Assembly: GCA_033764775.1 (NCBI GenBank)
Contig: JANRIQ010000024.1
Span: forward strand, 52,913-116,912
Origin: JAWXCE01 sp033764775
GTDB lineage: Bacteria; Pseudomonadota; Alphaproteobacteria; Rhizobiales; Rhodomicrobiaceae
Reading direction: 5' to 3'
DNA: 64,000 nucleotides
The notes beneath the pieces were generated by a model. It was given only the letters and a program-made list of their open reading frames with translations. It did no database searches and was not told where the DNA came from. Position numbers and translations under genes: made by a program. Below, piece by piece: positions 1-7,943 of the stretch; the stretch's first letter is position 1; each line of letters opens with the position of its first letter.

Positions 1-338
1 CCGCGAACCAAGCAAACAGTGTAGCAACTCGCGTTAACCGCGCGCGCGTTTCGGTGTTGTAGGCGCGGCGCGCCGGCGTATTCTGAAAACCTGTAATGTT
101 CGATTTTTCCGGAATGCAAGACGCATTTCGCTCGTGAACGCCGCCAACTGTTGCAAATATGACGCAAATTGCGTGCTATTCTAGACTTTAGACCTATTTA
201 GACGCGGATTTTATATGGTACCATCGAAACTTATTTTCGGAGTTCTGAGTTCTGTTTTGTGACGATTTTGTGAACGAGAGCGACGTTAGCGCATTGTTAA
301 AACAGGGAAATTGAAACGCCGTAGCGGCCGGAGCTTGC
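1..338. other. Non-coding stretch before first gene
   Basis: No convincing gene is seen in this stretch. It has an AT-richer part from about 170 to 310, which probably holds the promoter of the downstream metalloprotease gene. A GGAG motif ends a few bases before the ATG at 339. The short antisense reading frame that overlaps the region is compositionally a shadow and was not accepted. Whatever gene lies to the left of the window is not visible. Confidence 0.5.
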
Positions 339-1193
339 ATGACTTTGACATTGACTTCAGATGAAGGGCAAAGCCTGTCTGTAAACGTGTCGGGTCTTGA
401 CATGACTGTTGCGGTGCGACGCTCCGCCCGCGCCAAACGCCTTACTCTCAAAGTCAGCCATACCGAGCGCGCCGCCATCCTTACCCTTCCTGATAGGGGC
501 TGCATGGAGGACGCAAGTCGGTTCATCGTTCGCCACTACGATTGGCTCAAACGCCAGATCGACAAGCTGCCGCCGCCAGTCGCCCTCACCCATGGCGCCG
601 CCATGCCGCTGCGGGGGCTTCTGCATCGGTTGGAATTCGTTGGCCCCGTACGCCATCACGGCGTGGTCTGGACGCGCGAACCTCTATCGCCGCTGCCAGG
701 CACGATCGAAAGCGCAGCCGCGCAAACCGTGCGCGCGTTTCAACCCTGTAGCGTCGAGCCGTTCATTCAAACCGACGCTGACCCCGTCCACATGCCTCGG
801 TTGTGCGTCGCCGGATCGCAGGAGCACGCCGGGCGCCGTCTCGTCGATTGGTTGAAGCTTGAGGCCAAGAAAGACCTGTTCTTCCGCGTTCACCACCATG
901 CCGCCAAGGTGGGCATTTACCCCAAACGCATTTCGGTGCGCGATCAGTCCACCCGATGGGGATCGTGTTCGAGCACCGGCAATCTCTCATTTTCCTGGCG
1001 CTTGATATTTGCTCCGAGTTTCGTCCTAGACTATGTCGCCGCCCATGAAGTCGCCCATCTCAAGGAAATGAACCACGGTCCGAGATTCTGGCGCGTCGTT
1101 CGAGACACCATGCCGGAGATGCATAAGGCGAAGCTCTGGCTTAAGAAACATGGCTCCGAACTGCATCGCTTCAACACTGTCTCGCCGAACTGA
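339..1193 (+). CDS. YgjP/WLM-type zinc metalloprotease
   Basis: This 284-residue protein belongs to the M48/SprT-like YgjP family (DUF45). The C-terminal part carries the zinc signature HEVAHL, followed by MNHGPRFW, in which the two histidines and a downstream histidine would bind zinc and the glutamate act as catalyst. Just before it, the RSTRWGSCSS-like segment (DQSTRWGSCS) is the usual family marker. The N-terminal half is the RSARAKRLTLKV region typical of these proteins. The natural substrates of the family are poorly known; related YgjP proteins are bacterial counterparts of DNA-protein crosslink proteases, but that role is only an inference here. The gene is transcribed alone and ends convergently with the penicillin-binding protein gene. 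The ATG has a GGAG about six bases upstream. Confidence 0.88.
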   Translation: MTLTLTSDEGQSLSVNVSGLDMTVAVRRSARAKRLTLKVSHTERAAILTLPDRGCMEDASRFIVRHYDWLKRQIDKLPPPVALTHGAAMPLRGLLHRLEFVGPVRHHGVVWTREPLSPLPGTIESAAAQTVRAFQPCSVEPFIQTDADPVHMPRLCVAGSQEHAGRRLVDWLKLEAKKDLFFRVHHHAAKVGIYPKRISVRDQSTRWGSCSSTGNLSFSWRLIFAPSFVLDYVAAHEVAHLKEMNHGPRFWRVVRDTMPEMHKAKLWLKKHGSELHRFNTVSPN

Positions 1194-1243
1194 TCCTGAT
1201 CCCGCGCCGAACGGCGCCGCCGCCCGAAAACCTCTCCCCAACC

Positions 1244-3376
1244 TCAGCGGCCTGATCCACTCTCCCTTCCGCCTCCACGCCGTGCCTCCGTCATCGCCGC
1301 AGCCGTACCGCCCGGCGCCGGTTTGGGCGCGTTGAGATTTGTGCGGCGCTCCGCAGGCTCCCGCTCTCTTGTCCCGCGCGCCGCCCCGCTTTCAAGCGAC
1401 GTCGGCCCGGCGCGGCGTCCATCGCGCGCGATGATCGGCGGCGGCGCGGGCGGGGGCGGCCGGCGCACGCCCGGAAGCGGCTTAAACGCCCGATCCCGAT
1501 GCGGCTCCGCCATCATCATCCGCCAGATCTCCGCCGGCAGCGAGCCGCCGGTCACGCCTTTCATCGGCAGATTGTTGTCGTTGCCCATCCACACGCCGCC
1601 GACATAGTAGGGCGTGAAGCCGACGAACCACGCGTCGCGATAGCGCTGGCTCGTCCCCGTCTTCGCCGCCACATGCCAGCCGGGCAGGCGCCCCCATTGC
1701 CCAGTGCCGCCCTCCGCCACCGCCAGCAGCATGTCGTTCATGGCCGCGAGCGCGCCCTCGGACATCACACGCGCGCCCGGCGTTGCGCTGCGCTGGAAGA
1801 TCACGCGGCCGTTCTCGTCGATGATGCGGTCGATGACCTGCGGCGCCGTCGCAAGTCCGCCATTGGCGAAGCTGGCGTACGCCGCCGTCATCTCGAACAG
1901 GGTGACGTCCGAGGCGCCGAGCGCCAGGGTCGGATGATCGCGCAGCGCCGTCGTCACGCCGAGCCGACGGGCTGTCGCCACCACGCGCTGAAGTCCCACG
2001 TCCTGCATCAATCGCACGGCGGCCATGTTGCTTGAATCCGCCATGGCTCTGCGCAGCGTGATCTCGCCGCGATAGACGCCGCCGTAGTTGCCGGGGCGCC
2101 AGTCGCCGACCCGCACCGGCGCATCCAGAATGCGGTCGTCCGGTTTGTAGCCCTGTTCGGCCGCCGCGAGGTAGATGAACGGCTTGAACGCCGACCCGGG
2201 CTGTCGCTGGGCGTCGACCGCGCGGTTGAACTGGCTCAGTTGATAGTTCATGCCGCCGATCAGAGCGCTCACCCGGCCCTCGGGGGTCATGGCGACGACC
2301 GCCGCCTCGCCCGCGCGCACTTGCGGCCCCATGGCGCCCATGACAGTTTTCACGGCGCGCCACGCGGCCGCCTGCATGTCGGCGTTGATGCTCGTCTCAA
2401 CCACGAGATTGTGCTCCACCTCGCCGACGAGATCCGGCACCAGCTCGACCACCCAGTCGACCAGATGCTCATAACCGGGAGTGGCGGGCAGGGTGTGAAA
2501 CTGCGCCGGCTGGGCGAGGGCGAGGCCGTATTCCTCAAGCCCGATGACGCCGCTCTCCGCCATGGCCTTCAGCACGATGCGGGCGCGGTCGCGGGCGCCT
2601 TGCAGATTGTGCGTGGGCGAGTATTGCGCCGGCGCCTTGATGAGTCCAACGAGCAGCGCGCACTCGGCGAGCGTCATGCGCGACGGCTCTTTGCCGAAAT
2701 AATGATAAGCAGCGGCGCCGACGCCGTAATTGCCCGCGCCGAAGTAAACGCGGTTGAAATAAAGCTCCGCGATTTCGTCCTTCGTGTAGCGCGCCTCCAG
2801 CCAGAGCGAGAGGATGACCTCCTCCACCTTGCGCGTCCATGTGCGGTTGGGCTTCAGGAATAGGTTTTTAGCAAGCTGCTGGGTGAGGGTGCTGCCGCCC
2901 TCGACGATGCGTTCGGCCCGCCAGTTGCGCAGGGCCGCGCGCGCCATGCCGATGGGGTCGAAGCCGAAATGATAGCGGAAGCGCCTGTCCTCAGCGGCGA
3001 TCACCGCGTCGATGAGGTGCTTGGGCAGGTCCGCGAAAGACACATACTGCCGACGCATGCCCCGTTCGGCGATGAAACGCCCGTCGGCGGCCAGGATTGT
3101 GAGGTTCGGCGGCGTCCGCGTCAGGCCGGCGACGCGCGGGTCGGGCAAGGTGATTGAGTAATAGAACACGACCGCGGCGAGCGCGAGCGCTGCGAACGCG
3201 ATCATGAGCGCGGCCCACGCCGCCACGCCGAACGACGCGAACCGCCCGCGCGGGGGGTCCGGTTCGGGCTCGGGCATCGGCTCCCAGCCGCCGTACAGCT
3301 CGACGAAATGCTGGTGAAACAGGCTTTGCCGCGGCCATGTCTCGGTCTGTGCGCCGCGCGTCATGTTGCGTCCCAT
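1244..3376 (-). CDS. Class A penicillin-binding protein (PBP1A type)
   Basis: This 710-residue bifunctional peptidoglycan synthase has a cytoplasmic N-terminus, a membrane anchor near residues 52-75, a glycosyltransferase family 51 domain and a transpeptidase domain. The GT51 domain shows AAEDRRFRYHFG with the catalytic glutamate and the EGGSTLTQQLAKNLFL block. The transpeptidase has the SAFK (SxxK), SSN (SxN) and KTGTSQ motifs in the right order. It polymerises lipid II and cross-links stem peptides on the periplasmic side. The C-terminal 80 residues are Pro/Arg/Ala-rich and probably disordered. A second ATG at 3364, preceded by GGGA, is an alternative start. The gene appears to be monocistronic. 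Confidence 0.95.
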   Translation of the reverse strand: MGRNMTRGAQTETWPRQSLFHQHFVELYGGWEPMPEPEPDPPRGRFASFGVAAWAALMIAFAALALAAVVFYYSITLPDPRVAGLTRTPPNLTILAADGRFIAERGMRRQYVSFADLPKHLIDAVIAAEDRRFRYHFGFDPIGMARAALRNWRAERIVEGGSTLTQQLAKNLFLKPNRTWTRKVEEVILSLWLEARYTKDEIAELYFNRVYFGAGNYGVGAAAYHYFGKEPSRMTLAECALLVGLIKAPAQYSPTHNLQGARDRARIVLKAMAESGVIGLEEYGLALAQPAQFHTLPATPGYEHLVDWVVELVPDLVGEVEHNLVVETSINADMQAAAWRAVKTVMGAMGPQVRAGEAAVVAMTPEGRVSALIGGMNYQLSQFNRAVDAQRQPGSAFKPFIYLAAAEQGYKPDDRILDAPVRVGDWRPGNYGGVYRGEITLRRAMADSSNMAAVRLMQDVGLQRVVATARRLGVTTALRDHPTLALGASDVTLFEMTAAYASFANGGLATAPQVIDRIIDENGRVIFQRSATPGARVMSEGALAAMNDMLLAVAEGGTGQWGRLPGWHVAAKTGTSQRYRDAWFVGFTPYYVGGVWMGNDNNLPMKGVTGGSLPAEIWRMMMAEPHRDRAFKPLPGVRRPPPPAPPPIIARDGRRAGPTSLESGAARGTREREPAERRTNLNAPKPAPGGTAAAMTEARRGGGRESGSGR

Positions 3377-3438
3377 CCCGCGAGAGCGCGGACAGCCGCG
3401 CCGATCGTGAAAACTAGAAGGGTCGCATTAAGGGGCGG

Positions 3439-3804
3439 TTAAGGGCCTTTTTTGCCCCAGCCCCAGAACGCCGAGGAGTCTCTGGCCGGGGCCGCGTCGT
3501 CGCCGGCGGGCATGGCGTTCATCCGCTGCGGCGCGGGAAAGAACAGCGCCCAGATCAGGGCGAAAACGATGCGCGTGGCGATGATGAAGCCCATCAGCAC
3601 CACGTTCTTGCCGTCGAAGACGAAACCGATGAGCACGCTGTAGCGATCGTCCACATAGGCGGTGAGCACCTGGTTGAGCCCAACATTGGCGGCGTCGATC
3701 AGCTGTTTCAACTCGGTTGGAGCGTGGATCGCGGCAAGCACGAAGGCGGCGACGCCGACGGCTATGGTCAGCATGAAATTCGCGGACGCCAAGAACATAT
3801 GCAT
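3439..3804 (-). CDS. Small membrane protein of unknown function
   Basis: This 121-residue protein has two or three hydrophobic segments: near residues 5-25 (the FMLTIAVGVAAFVLAAI stretch), a weaker one around 55-65, and a strong one near 70-90 ending in FALIWALFF. The start was placed at 3804 because GGGAGG lies seven bases upstream of that ATG; the longer frame to 3864 has no ribosome binding site. The tail is short, Ala/Asp-rich and ends WGWGKKGP. I do not recognise the family. It is divergent from the GlsB-like gene, so the 195-bp gap should hold both promoters. Confidence 0.65.
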   Translation of the reverse strand: MHMFLASANFMLTIAVGVAAFVLAAIHAPTELKQLIDAANVGLNQVLTAYVDDRYSVLIGFVFDGKNVVLMGFIIATRIVFALIWALFFPAPQRMNAMPAGDDAAPARDSSAFWGWGKKGP

Positions 3805-3998
3805 CGTCGTCCTCCCGGAAATCGGCGGCTCAACGACAAAGCCATGCATTGCGCCGGCGATCAAGCCCTCATATGGAACCGAACGGGGTCCAAACCGTTA
3901 CGGCATCGAACGGAAAACAGCGCGCACGCTGGCGACTTGCGCGGGTGCGGCTGCTGGTTTCTCCCGTTTCAGAGATGTTAACTTAGGAGCTTTTCCCA

Positions 3999-4256
3999 AT
4001 GACCGCAGAAGCGATTATCATTTGGCTTGTGATCGGCGCCGTGGCCGGCTTCCTTGCAGGGCTTATCCTCCAGGGCGGTGGTTTTGGCCTGGTCGGCAAT
4101 ATCATCGTCGGCATCCTGGGCGCATTCTTCGCCTCGCTGATCTTCCCCGCCCTGGGCGTCGGAATCAACGTCGGTACGCCCATCGTCAATCAAATTGTCG
4201 TCGCCACCTTGGGCGCGGTGATTCTGCTGTTTTTGATCGGGCTGATCCGACGGTAG
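3999..4256 (+). CDS. GlsB/YeaQ/YmgE family membrane protein
   Basis: This 85-residue protein is almost entirely hydrophobic with three transmembrane segments. It shows the glycine-rich pattern of the family (IGAVAGFLAGLI, GNIIVGILGAFF, LGAVILLFLIGLIRR). Members are called transglycosylase-associated or GlsB-type stress proteins and are often induced by general or osmotic stress; their molecular function is not established. The length is normal for the family. The start follows TTAGGAGCTTTTCCCA, a good ribosome binding site. Confidence 0.88.
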   Translation: MTAEAIIIWLVIGAVAGFLAGLILQGGGFGLVGNIIVGILGAFFASLIFPALGVGINVGTPIVNQIVVATLGAVILLFLIGLIRR

Positions 4257-4349
4257 CCGCCACTCCCGCGGAGCAAAAAATTGGGGCGGCGGCGGCTTGG
4301 CATGATAAAGTGCAAGGCAGTCACCGCCCCAAATCTTTGAGCGCCGCCC

Positions 4350-6326
4350 ATGACGACGACCCGCCGCGACCAGCCCTGGCTTATCCGCACCTATGCGGGC
4401 CATTCCACCGCGAAGGCCTCCAACGAGCTTTACCGCAAAAACCTGAGCAAGGGCCAGACGGGGCTTTCAGTCGCTTTCGACCTGCCGACGCAGACCGGTT
4501 ATGACAGCGACCATCCGCTGGCGCGCGGGGAGGTTGGCAAGGTCGGCGTGCCGATTTCGCACCTGGGCGACATGCGCGCGCTGTTCGACGGCATCCCGCT
4601 CGCCGAAATGAACACCTCGATGACGATCAACGCCACAGCCGCGTGGCTGCTGGCGCTTTACATCGCGGCGGCGGACGAACAGGGCGTGCCACGCGCCAAA
4701 TTGTCGGGCACGGTGCAGAACGACATCATCAAGGAGTATCTCTCGCGCGGCACTTATGTGTTCCCGCCAGAGCCGTCCATGCGGCTCATCAAAGACATCA
4801 TCGTCTACACCTGGAAGGAAGTCCCGAAGTGGAACCCCACCAATGTGTGTTCCTACCACTTGCAGGAGGCCGGAGCGACGCCGGTGCAGGAGCTGTCTTA
4901 CGCTCTCGCCATCGCGCAGGCCGTGCTCGATACGGTCAAAAAGTCAGGTGAGGTTAGCGAGGCGGATTTCCCAGAAGTCGTCGGGCGCATCTCGTTTTTC
5001 GTCAACGCGGGCGTGCGCTTCATCACCGAGATGTGCAAGATGCGCGCCTTCGTCGACTTGTGGGACGAGATTTGCCGCGAGCGCTACGGCGTGACGGACG
5101 AGAAACTTCGCCGCTTCCGCTACGGCGTGCAGGTAAACAGCCTCGGCCTCACCGAGCAGCAGCCGGAAAACAACGTCTACCGCATCCTCATCGAGATGCT
5201 GGCCGTCGTGCTGTCGAAAAAGGCGCGCGCCCGCGCGGTGCAGTTGCCCGCCTGGAACGAGGCGCTTGGCTTGCCTAGGCCCTGGGATCAGCAATGGTCG
5301 ATGCGCATCCAGCAGATCGTGGCTTATGAAACTGACCTGCTGGAATATGGCGACCTGTTCGACGGCTCGCCGGTGGTCGACGCCAAGGTCGAGGAGCTGA
5401 AGCGCGAGGCGCGGGAGGAACTGGCGCGCATCGAGGCGATGGGCGGCGCCGTGGCGGCGGTCGAGTCGAGCTACATGAAGCAGCGGCTGGTGGAGTCGAA
5501 CACCGCGCGGCTGCGGCAGATCGAGACCGGCGAGATGATCGTCGTCGGCGTCAACAAGTTCACCGAAACCGAGCCGTCCCCGGTCTCCACCGGCGACGGC
5601 GCCATTCAAACGGTGCCGGATTATGTCGAGCGCGAGCAGATCGAGGCGCTGAAAGCCTGGCGCGCCGCCCGGGACGCGGCCGCCGTCGAGAAGGCGCTGG
5701 CCGACCTGCGCGCCGCCGCCGCCGAAGGCCGCAACATCATGGAGCCGTCTATCGCCGCCGCCAAAGCGGGCGTCACGACCGGGGAATGGGGCGAAACGCT
5801 CCGCCAGGTGTTCGGCGAGTATCGCGCGCCGACCGGCGTGGGCAAAGCGGCGAACGCCAGCGCGGCGGGCCTTGACGACATCCGCGCCTCGGTTGATGCG
5901 GTATCCGCAAAACTCGGACGGCGCCTGAAGTTCCTCGTCGGCAAGCCCGGCCTCGACGGCCATTCCAACGGCGCCGAGCAAATCGCCGCGCGCGCCCGCG
6001 ATAGCGGCATGGAGGTCGTTTACGAGGGCATCCGCCTGACCCCGGCGCAGATCGTGAACGCTGCGCTCGAGGAAAGCGTGCACGTCGTCGGGCTGTCGAT
6101 TCTCTCGGGCAGCCACGTGCCGCTTGTGCGCGACATCATGGAGCGCATGCGCGCCGCGGGCCTTGGCGACATCCCCGTCGTCGTCGGCGGCATCATCCCG
6201 CCGGAGGATGAGAAACTTTTGCGCGCCGCTGGCGTTGCTGCGGTCTACACGCCGAAAGATTTTCAGATCAACGATATTATGGCGGGCATCGTCGCCCTTG
6301 TTGACGGACGACCGCAGGCGGCCTGA
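4350..6326 (+). CDS. ecm: Ethylmalonyl-CoA mutase (MeaA type)
   Basis: This 658-residue adenosylcobalamin-dependent mutase interconverts ethylmalonyl-CoA and methylsuccinyl-CoA in the ethylmalonyl-CoA pathway of acetyl-CoA assimilation. The N-terminal TIM-barrel CoA-mutase domain covers roughly residues 1-510 and includes GLSVAFDLPTQTGYDSDHP. The C-terminal B12 domain has the DGHSNG base-off cobalamin motif (DxHxxG), SILSGSH and VVVGG. The single-chain length near 660 and segments such as PWDQQWSMRIQQI resemble MeaA/Ecm rather than methylmalonyl-CoA mutase, which is longer and usually neighbours other propionate genes. The ribosome binding site is weak. No cobalamin riboswitch fits in the 93-bp gap upstream. 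Substrate assignment rests on family resemblance only. Confidence 0.9.
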   Translation: MTTTRRDQPWLIRTYAGHSTAKASNELYRKNLSKGQTGLSVAFDLPTQTGYDSDHPLARGEVGKVGVPISHLGDMRALFDGIPLAEMNTSMTINATAAWLLALYIAAADEQGVPRAKLSGTVQNDIIKEYLSRGTYVFPPEPSMRLIKDIIVYTWKEVPKWNPTNVCSYHLQEAGATPVQELSYALAIAQAVLDTVKKSGEVSEADFPEVVGRISFFVNAGVRFITEMCKMRAFVDLWDEICRERYGVTDEKLRRFRYGVQVNSLGLTEQQPENNVYRILIEMLAVVLSKKARARAVQLPAWNEALGLPRPWDQQWSMRIQQIVAYETDLLEYGDLFDGSPVVDAKVEELKREAREELARIEAMGGAVAAVESSYMKQRLVESNTARLRQIETGEMIVVGVNKFTETEPSPVSTGDGAIQTVPDYVEREQIEALKAWRAARDAAAVEKALADLRAAAAEGRNIMEPSIAAAKAGVTTGEWGETLRQVFGEYRAPTGVGKAANASAAGLDDIRASVDAVSAKLGRRLKFLVGKPGLDGHSNGAEQIAARARDSGMEVVYEGIRLTPAQIVNAALEESVHVVGLSILSGSHVPLVRDIMERMRAAGLGDIPVVVGGIIPPEDEKLLRAAGVAAVYTPKDFQINDIMAGIVALVDGRPQAA

Positions 6327-6367
6327 TCGCCGAACGCCGTCGCCCCGCATCGCGTTAAGGAGTAACC

Positions 6368-7480
6368 ATGCTGCGGGACGACACGCCGGACATCGTCATC
6401 AAGTCGATGGACCGGACGGACGACGAGGACCCCCAAACCACGGCGACGCGCCGCCTGCTCTACGTCGCCTCCGCGATCCTCGTGCTGATCTCCATCTACG
6501 CGCTTTATTTCGCGGGCCCCGTGCTTGTGCCCATCGTGCTCGCCGTGCTGATCGCCATGCTGCTGACCCCTGTGCGCCGCCAGTTCGACTTGCTGGGGCT
6601 GCCCCGCCCGCTCAGCGCGCTGCTGGTGGTCGTAAGCTTTTTCTCGGTGCTCGGCGCCACGGCTTACGGGTTGTCCGGCCCGGTGCAGAACTGGCTCGCC
6701 AAAATGCCGGAGAGCGGCCCAAAGGTCGAGCGCATGCTCAGATCCATCAAGAAGCCGTTTGCGCAGATCAGCAAGGCGACCGAGCAGATCGAGGAGGCCG
6801 CGGCCATGGGAGGCGGCGACGCGCCGCAAAAGGTGCGCATCGCGGTGCCGAGCCTCACCGACCGGCTGGTGGGCGGCGCGGCGCAGTTCGTCGCCTCGGT
6901 TTCGGTGATCACAGTGCTTGTGTTTTTCCTGTTGTCAGCCGGCGATGCGTTCCTGCGCAAGCTCGTCACCGTCATACCCACGCTCAAGGACAAGAAACGC
7001 ACAGTCGACATGATGCGCCACATTGAGACGGACATTTCCTTTTATCTGCTGCTGATCACCGGCATCAATGTGGGGCTTGGCGTGGGCGTCGCCGCCATCA
7101 CGGCGCTGCTCGGCATCCCCGATCCGCTGTTGTGGGGAGCGCTCACCGCGATTTTGAGTTTTGCGCCGTATGTGGGCGAACTGGCGGTGCTCGTCATTCT
7201 GGCGGGCGCGTCCATGCTGCACTTCGATACGCTCGCCCAGGCGATGGCCGCTCCGGCCGCTTATCTGGTGCTGATCGGCGCGGCGCACCTCATCATTCCA
7301 TTGATGGTGCGGCGCCGCCTGTTCCTGAATGCGGTCGCGGTGTTCGTCACCATCGTCGTTCTGGGGTGGATGTGGGGCGTGGTCGGCGCGCTCATCGCGG
7401 TGCCGCTGCTGGCCAGCTTCAAGGTCATCTGCGAGCGCGTGGAGCGGCTGCACCCGATCGCCGCGTTCCTCCGTCCATAG
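6368..7480 (+). CDS. AI-2E family transporter (PerM-like permease)
   Basis: This 370-residue polytopic membrane protein has about seven or eight hydrophobic segments. Two lie near the N-terminus, followed by a long amphipathic loop (about residues 100-175, with the segment around KMPESGPKVERML) and a C-terminal membrane block with PYVGELAVL and LGWMWGVVGALIAVPLLA, which is typical of the AI-2E/PerM family. Members have been linked to autoinducer export or to Na+/H+ exchange, so the substrate cannot be named. The ATG is preceded by TAAGGAGTAACC, a strong ribosome binding site. It lies 41 bp after ecm on the same strand and may be co-transcribed with it. Confidence 0.88.
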   Translation: MLRDDTPDIVIKSMDRTDDEDPQTTATRRLLYVASAILVLISIYALYFAGPVLVPIVLAVLIAMLLTPVRRQFDLLGLPRPLSALLVVVSFFSVLGATAYGLSGPVQNWLAKMPESGPKVERMLRSIKKPFAQISKATEQIEEAAAMGGGDAPQKVRIAVPSLTDRLVGGAAQFVASVSVITVLVFFLLSAGDAFLRKLVTVIPTLKDKKRTVDMMRHIETDISFYLLLITGINVGLGVGVAAITALLGIPDPLLWGALTAILSFAPYVGELAVLVILAGASMLHFDTLAQAMAAPAAYLVLIGAAHLIIPLMVRRRLFLNAVAVFVTIVVLGWMWGVVGALIAVPLLASFKVICERVERLHPIAAFLRP

Positions 7481-7537
7481 CGCCGGGCGTGAGACTCGCA
7501 TCACGTTTTGTCATGGCAGCCATAAAAAACATTCGTT

Positions 7538-7589
7538 TCTCTTATTGTGAAGGCGGGTCTACTTAAAAGCCTTAAGAACAATAAGGAGA
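7538..7589 (+). promoter_or_regulatory. Stem-loop in leader sequestering the ribosome binding site
   Basis: An imperfect hairpin can form directly upstream of the DUF1127 gene. Bases 7538-7541 pair with 7586-7589, 7542-7548 (TTATTGT) with 7578-7584 (ACAATAA), and 7550-7554 (AAGGC) with 7569-7573 (GCCTT). The loop is 14 bases long and there is one bulge and one small internal loop. The right arm contains AAGGAG at 7583-7588, the ribosome binding site of the gene starting at 7596. Folding would hide it, so translation could depend on temperature, an sRNA or a protein. This is read from sequence only; no folding energy was computed. Confidence 0.6.
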
Positions 7590-7595
7590 CCAGTC

Positions 7596-7829
7596 ATGAC
7601 CATCCTCACCGCGCGGGGCGCAGCAACCGTTTCCGCCAAAAACCGCCCATCGGAGCCGATCTGGAGCAAGGCCGTCAAAGCCGTGCAAGACTATCGCCGC
7701 GGCCTTAACGAGCGCGCCGCGCTGCTTGCGCTCGACGACGCCGCGCTCAAGGACATCGGCCTCACCCGCGCCGAGGTCGAACGCCTCGCAAACCTGCCCG
7801 TCAGCGCCTGGACGCGCCGCACCCGTTAA
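7596..7829 (+). CDS. DUF1127 domain small protein
   Basis: This 77-residue basic protein has the DUF1127 pattern at its C-terminus: Arg-rich helix, LLALDDAALKDIGLTRAEVERLA, then a short basic tail. Alphaproteobacterial DUF1127 proteins are small and Arg-rich; several are involved in RNA turnover and in phosphate or carbon adaptation, but most are uncharacterised. The ribosome binding site AAGGAG has seven-base spacing to the ATG and is embedded in a predicted hairpin (7538-7589), so post-transcriptional control is likely. It lies between two unrelated genes and appears to be a single-gene unit. Confidence 0.85.
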   Translation: MTILTARGAATVSAKNRPSEPIWSKAVKAVQDYRRGLNERAALLALDDAALKDIGLTRAEVERLANLPVSAWTRRTR

Positions 7830-7943
7830 TCATCGCACGGCGAAAGGGTTGCGCGCGTCGGCGCAAACGCCTTGTGTTGGACAGAATATTGGCGCCGTGC
7901 TGTGAAACACACACGCCCTGATCCATCCAGCCGAGGCTGCCCC

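Noticed and set aside
4257..4349. Cobalamin riboswitch before ethylmalonyl-CoA mutase
   Set aside because: The gap is only 93 bp and no B12-box-like motif is seen, too short for a cobalamin riboswitch.
4944..6350. 468-residue antisense frame inside the ethylmalonyl-CoA mutase gene
   Set aside because: It is His/Arg/Asp-rich with no domain, and the sense strand encodes a complete mutase; high-GC genes often have such open antisense frames.
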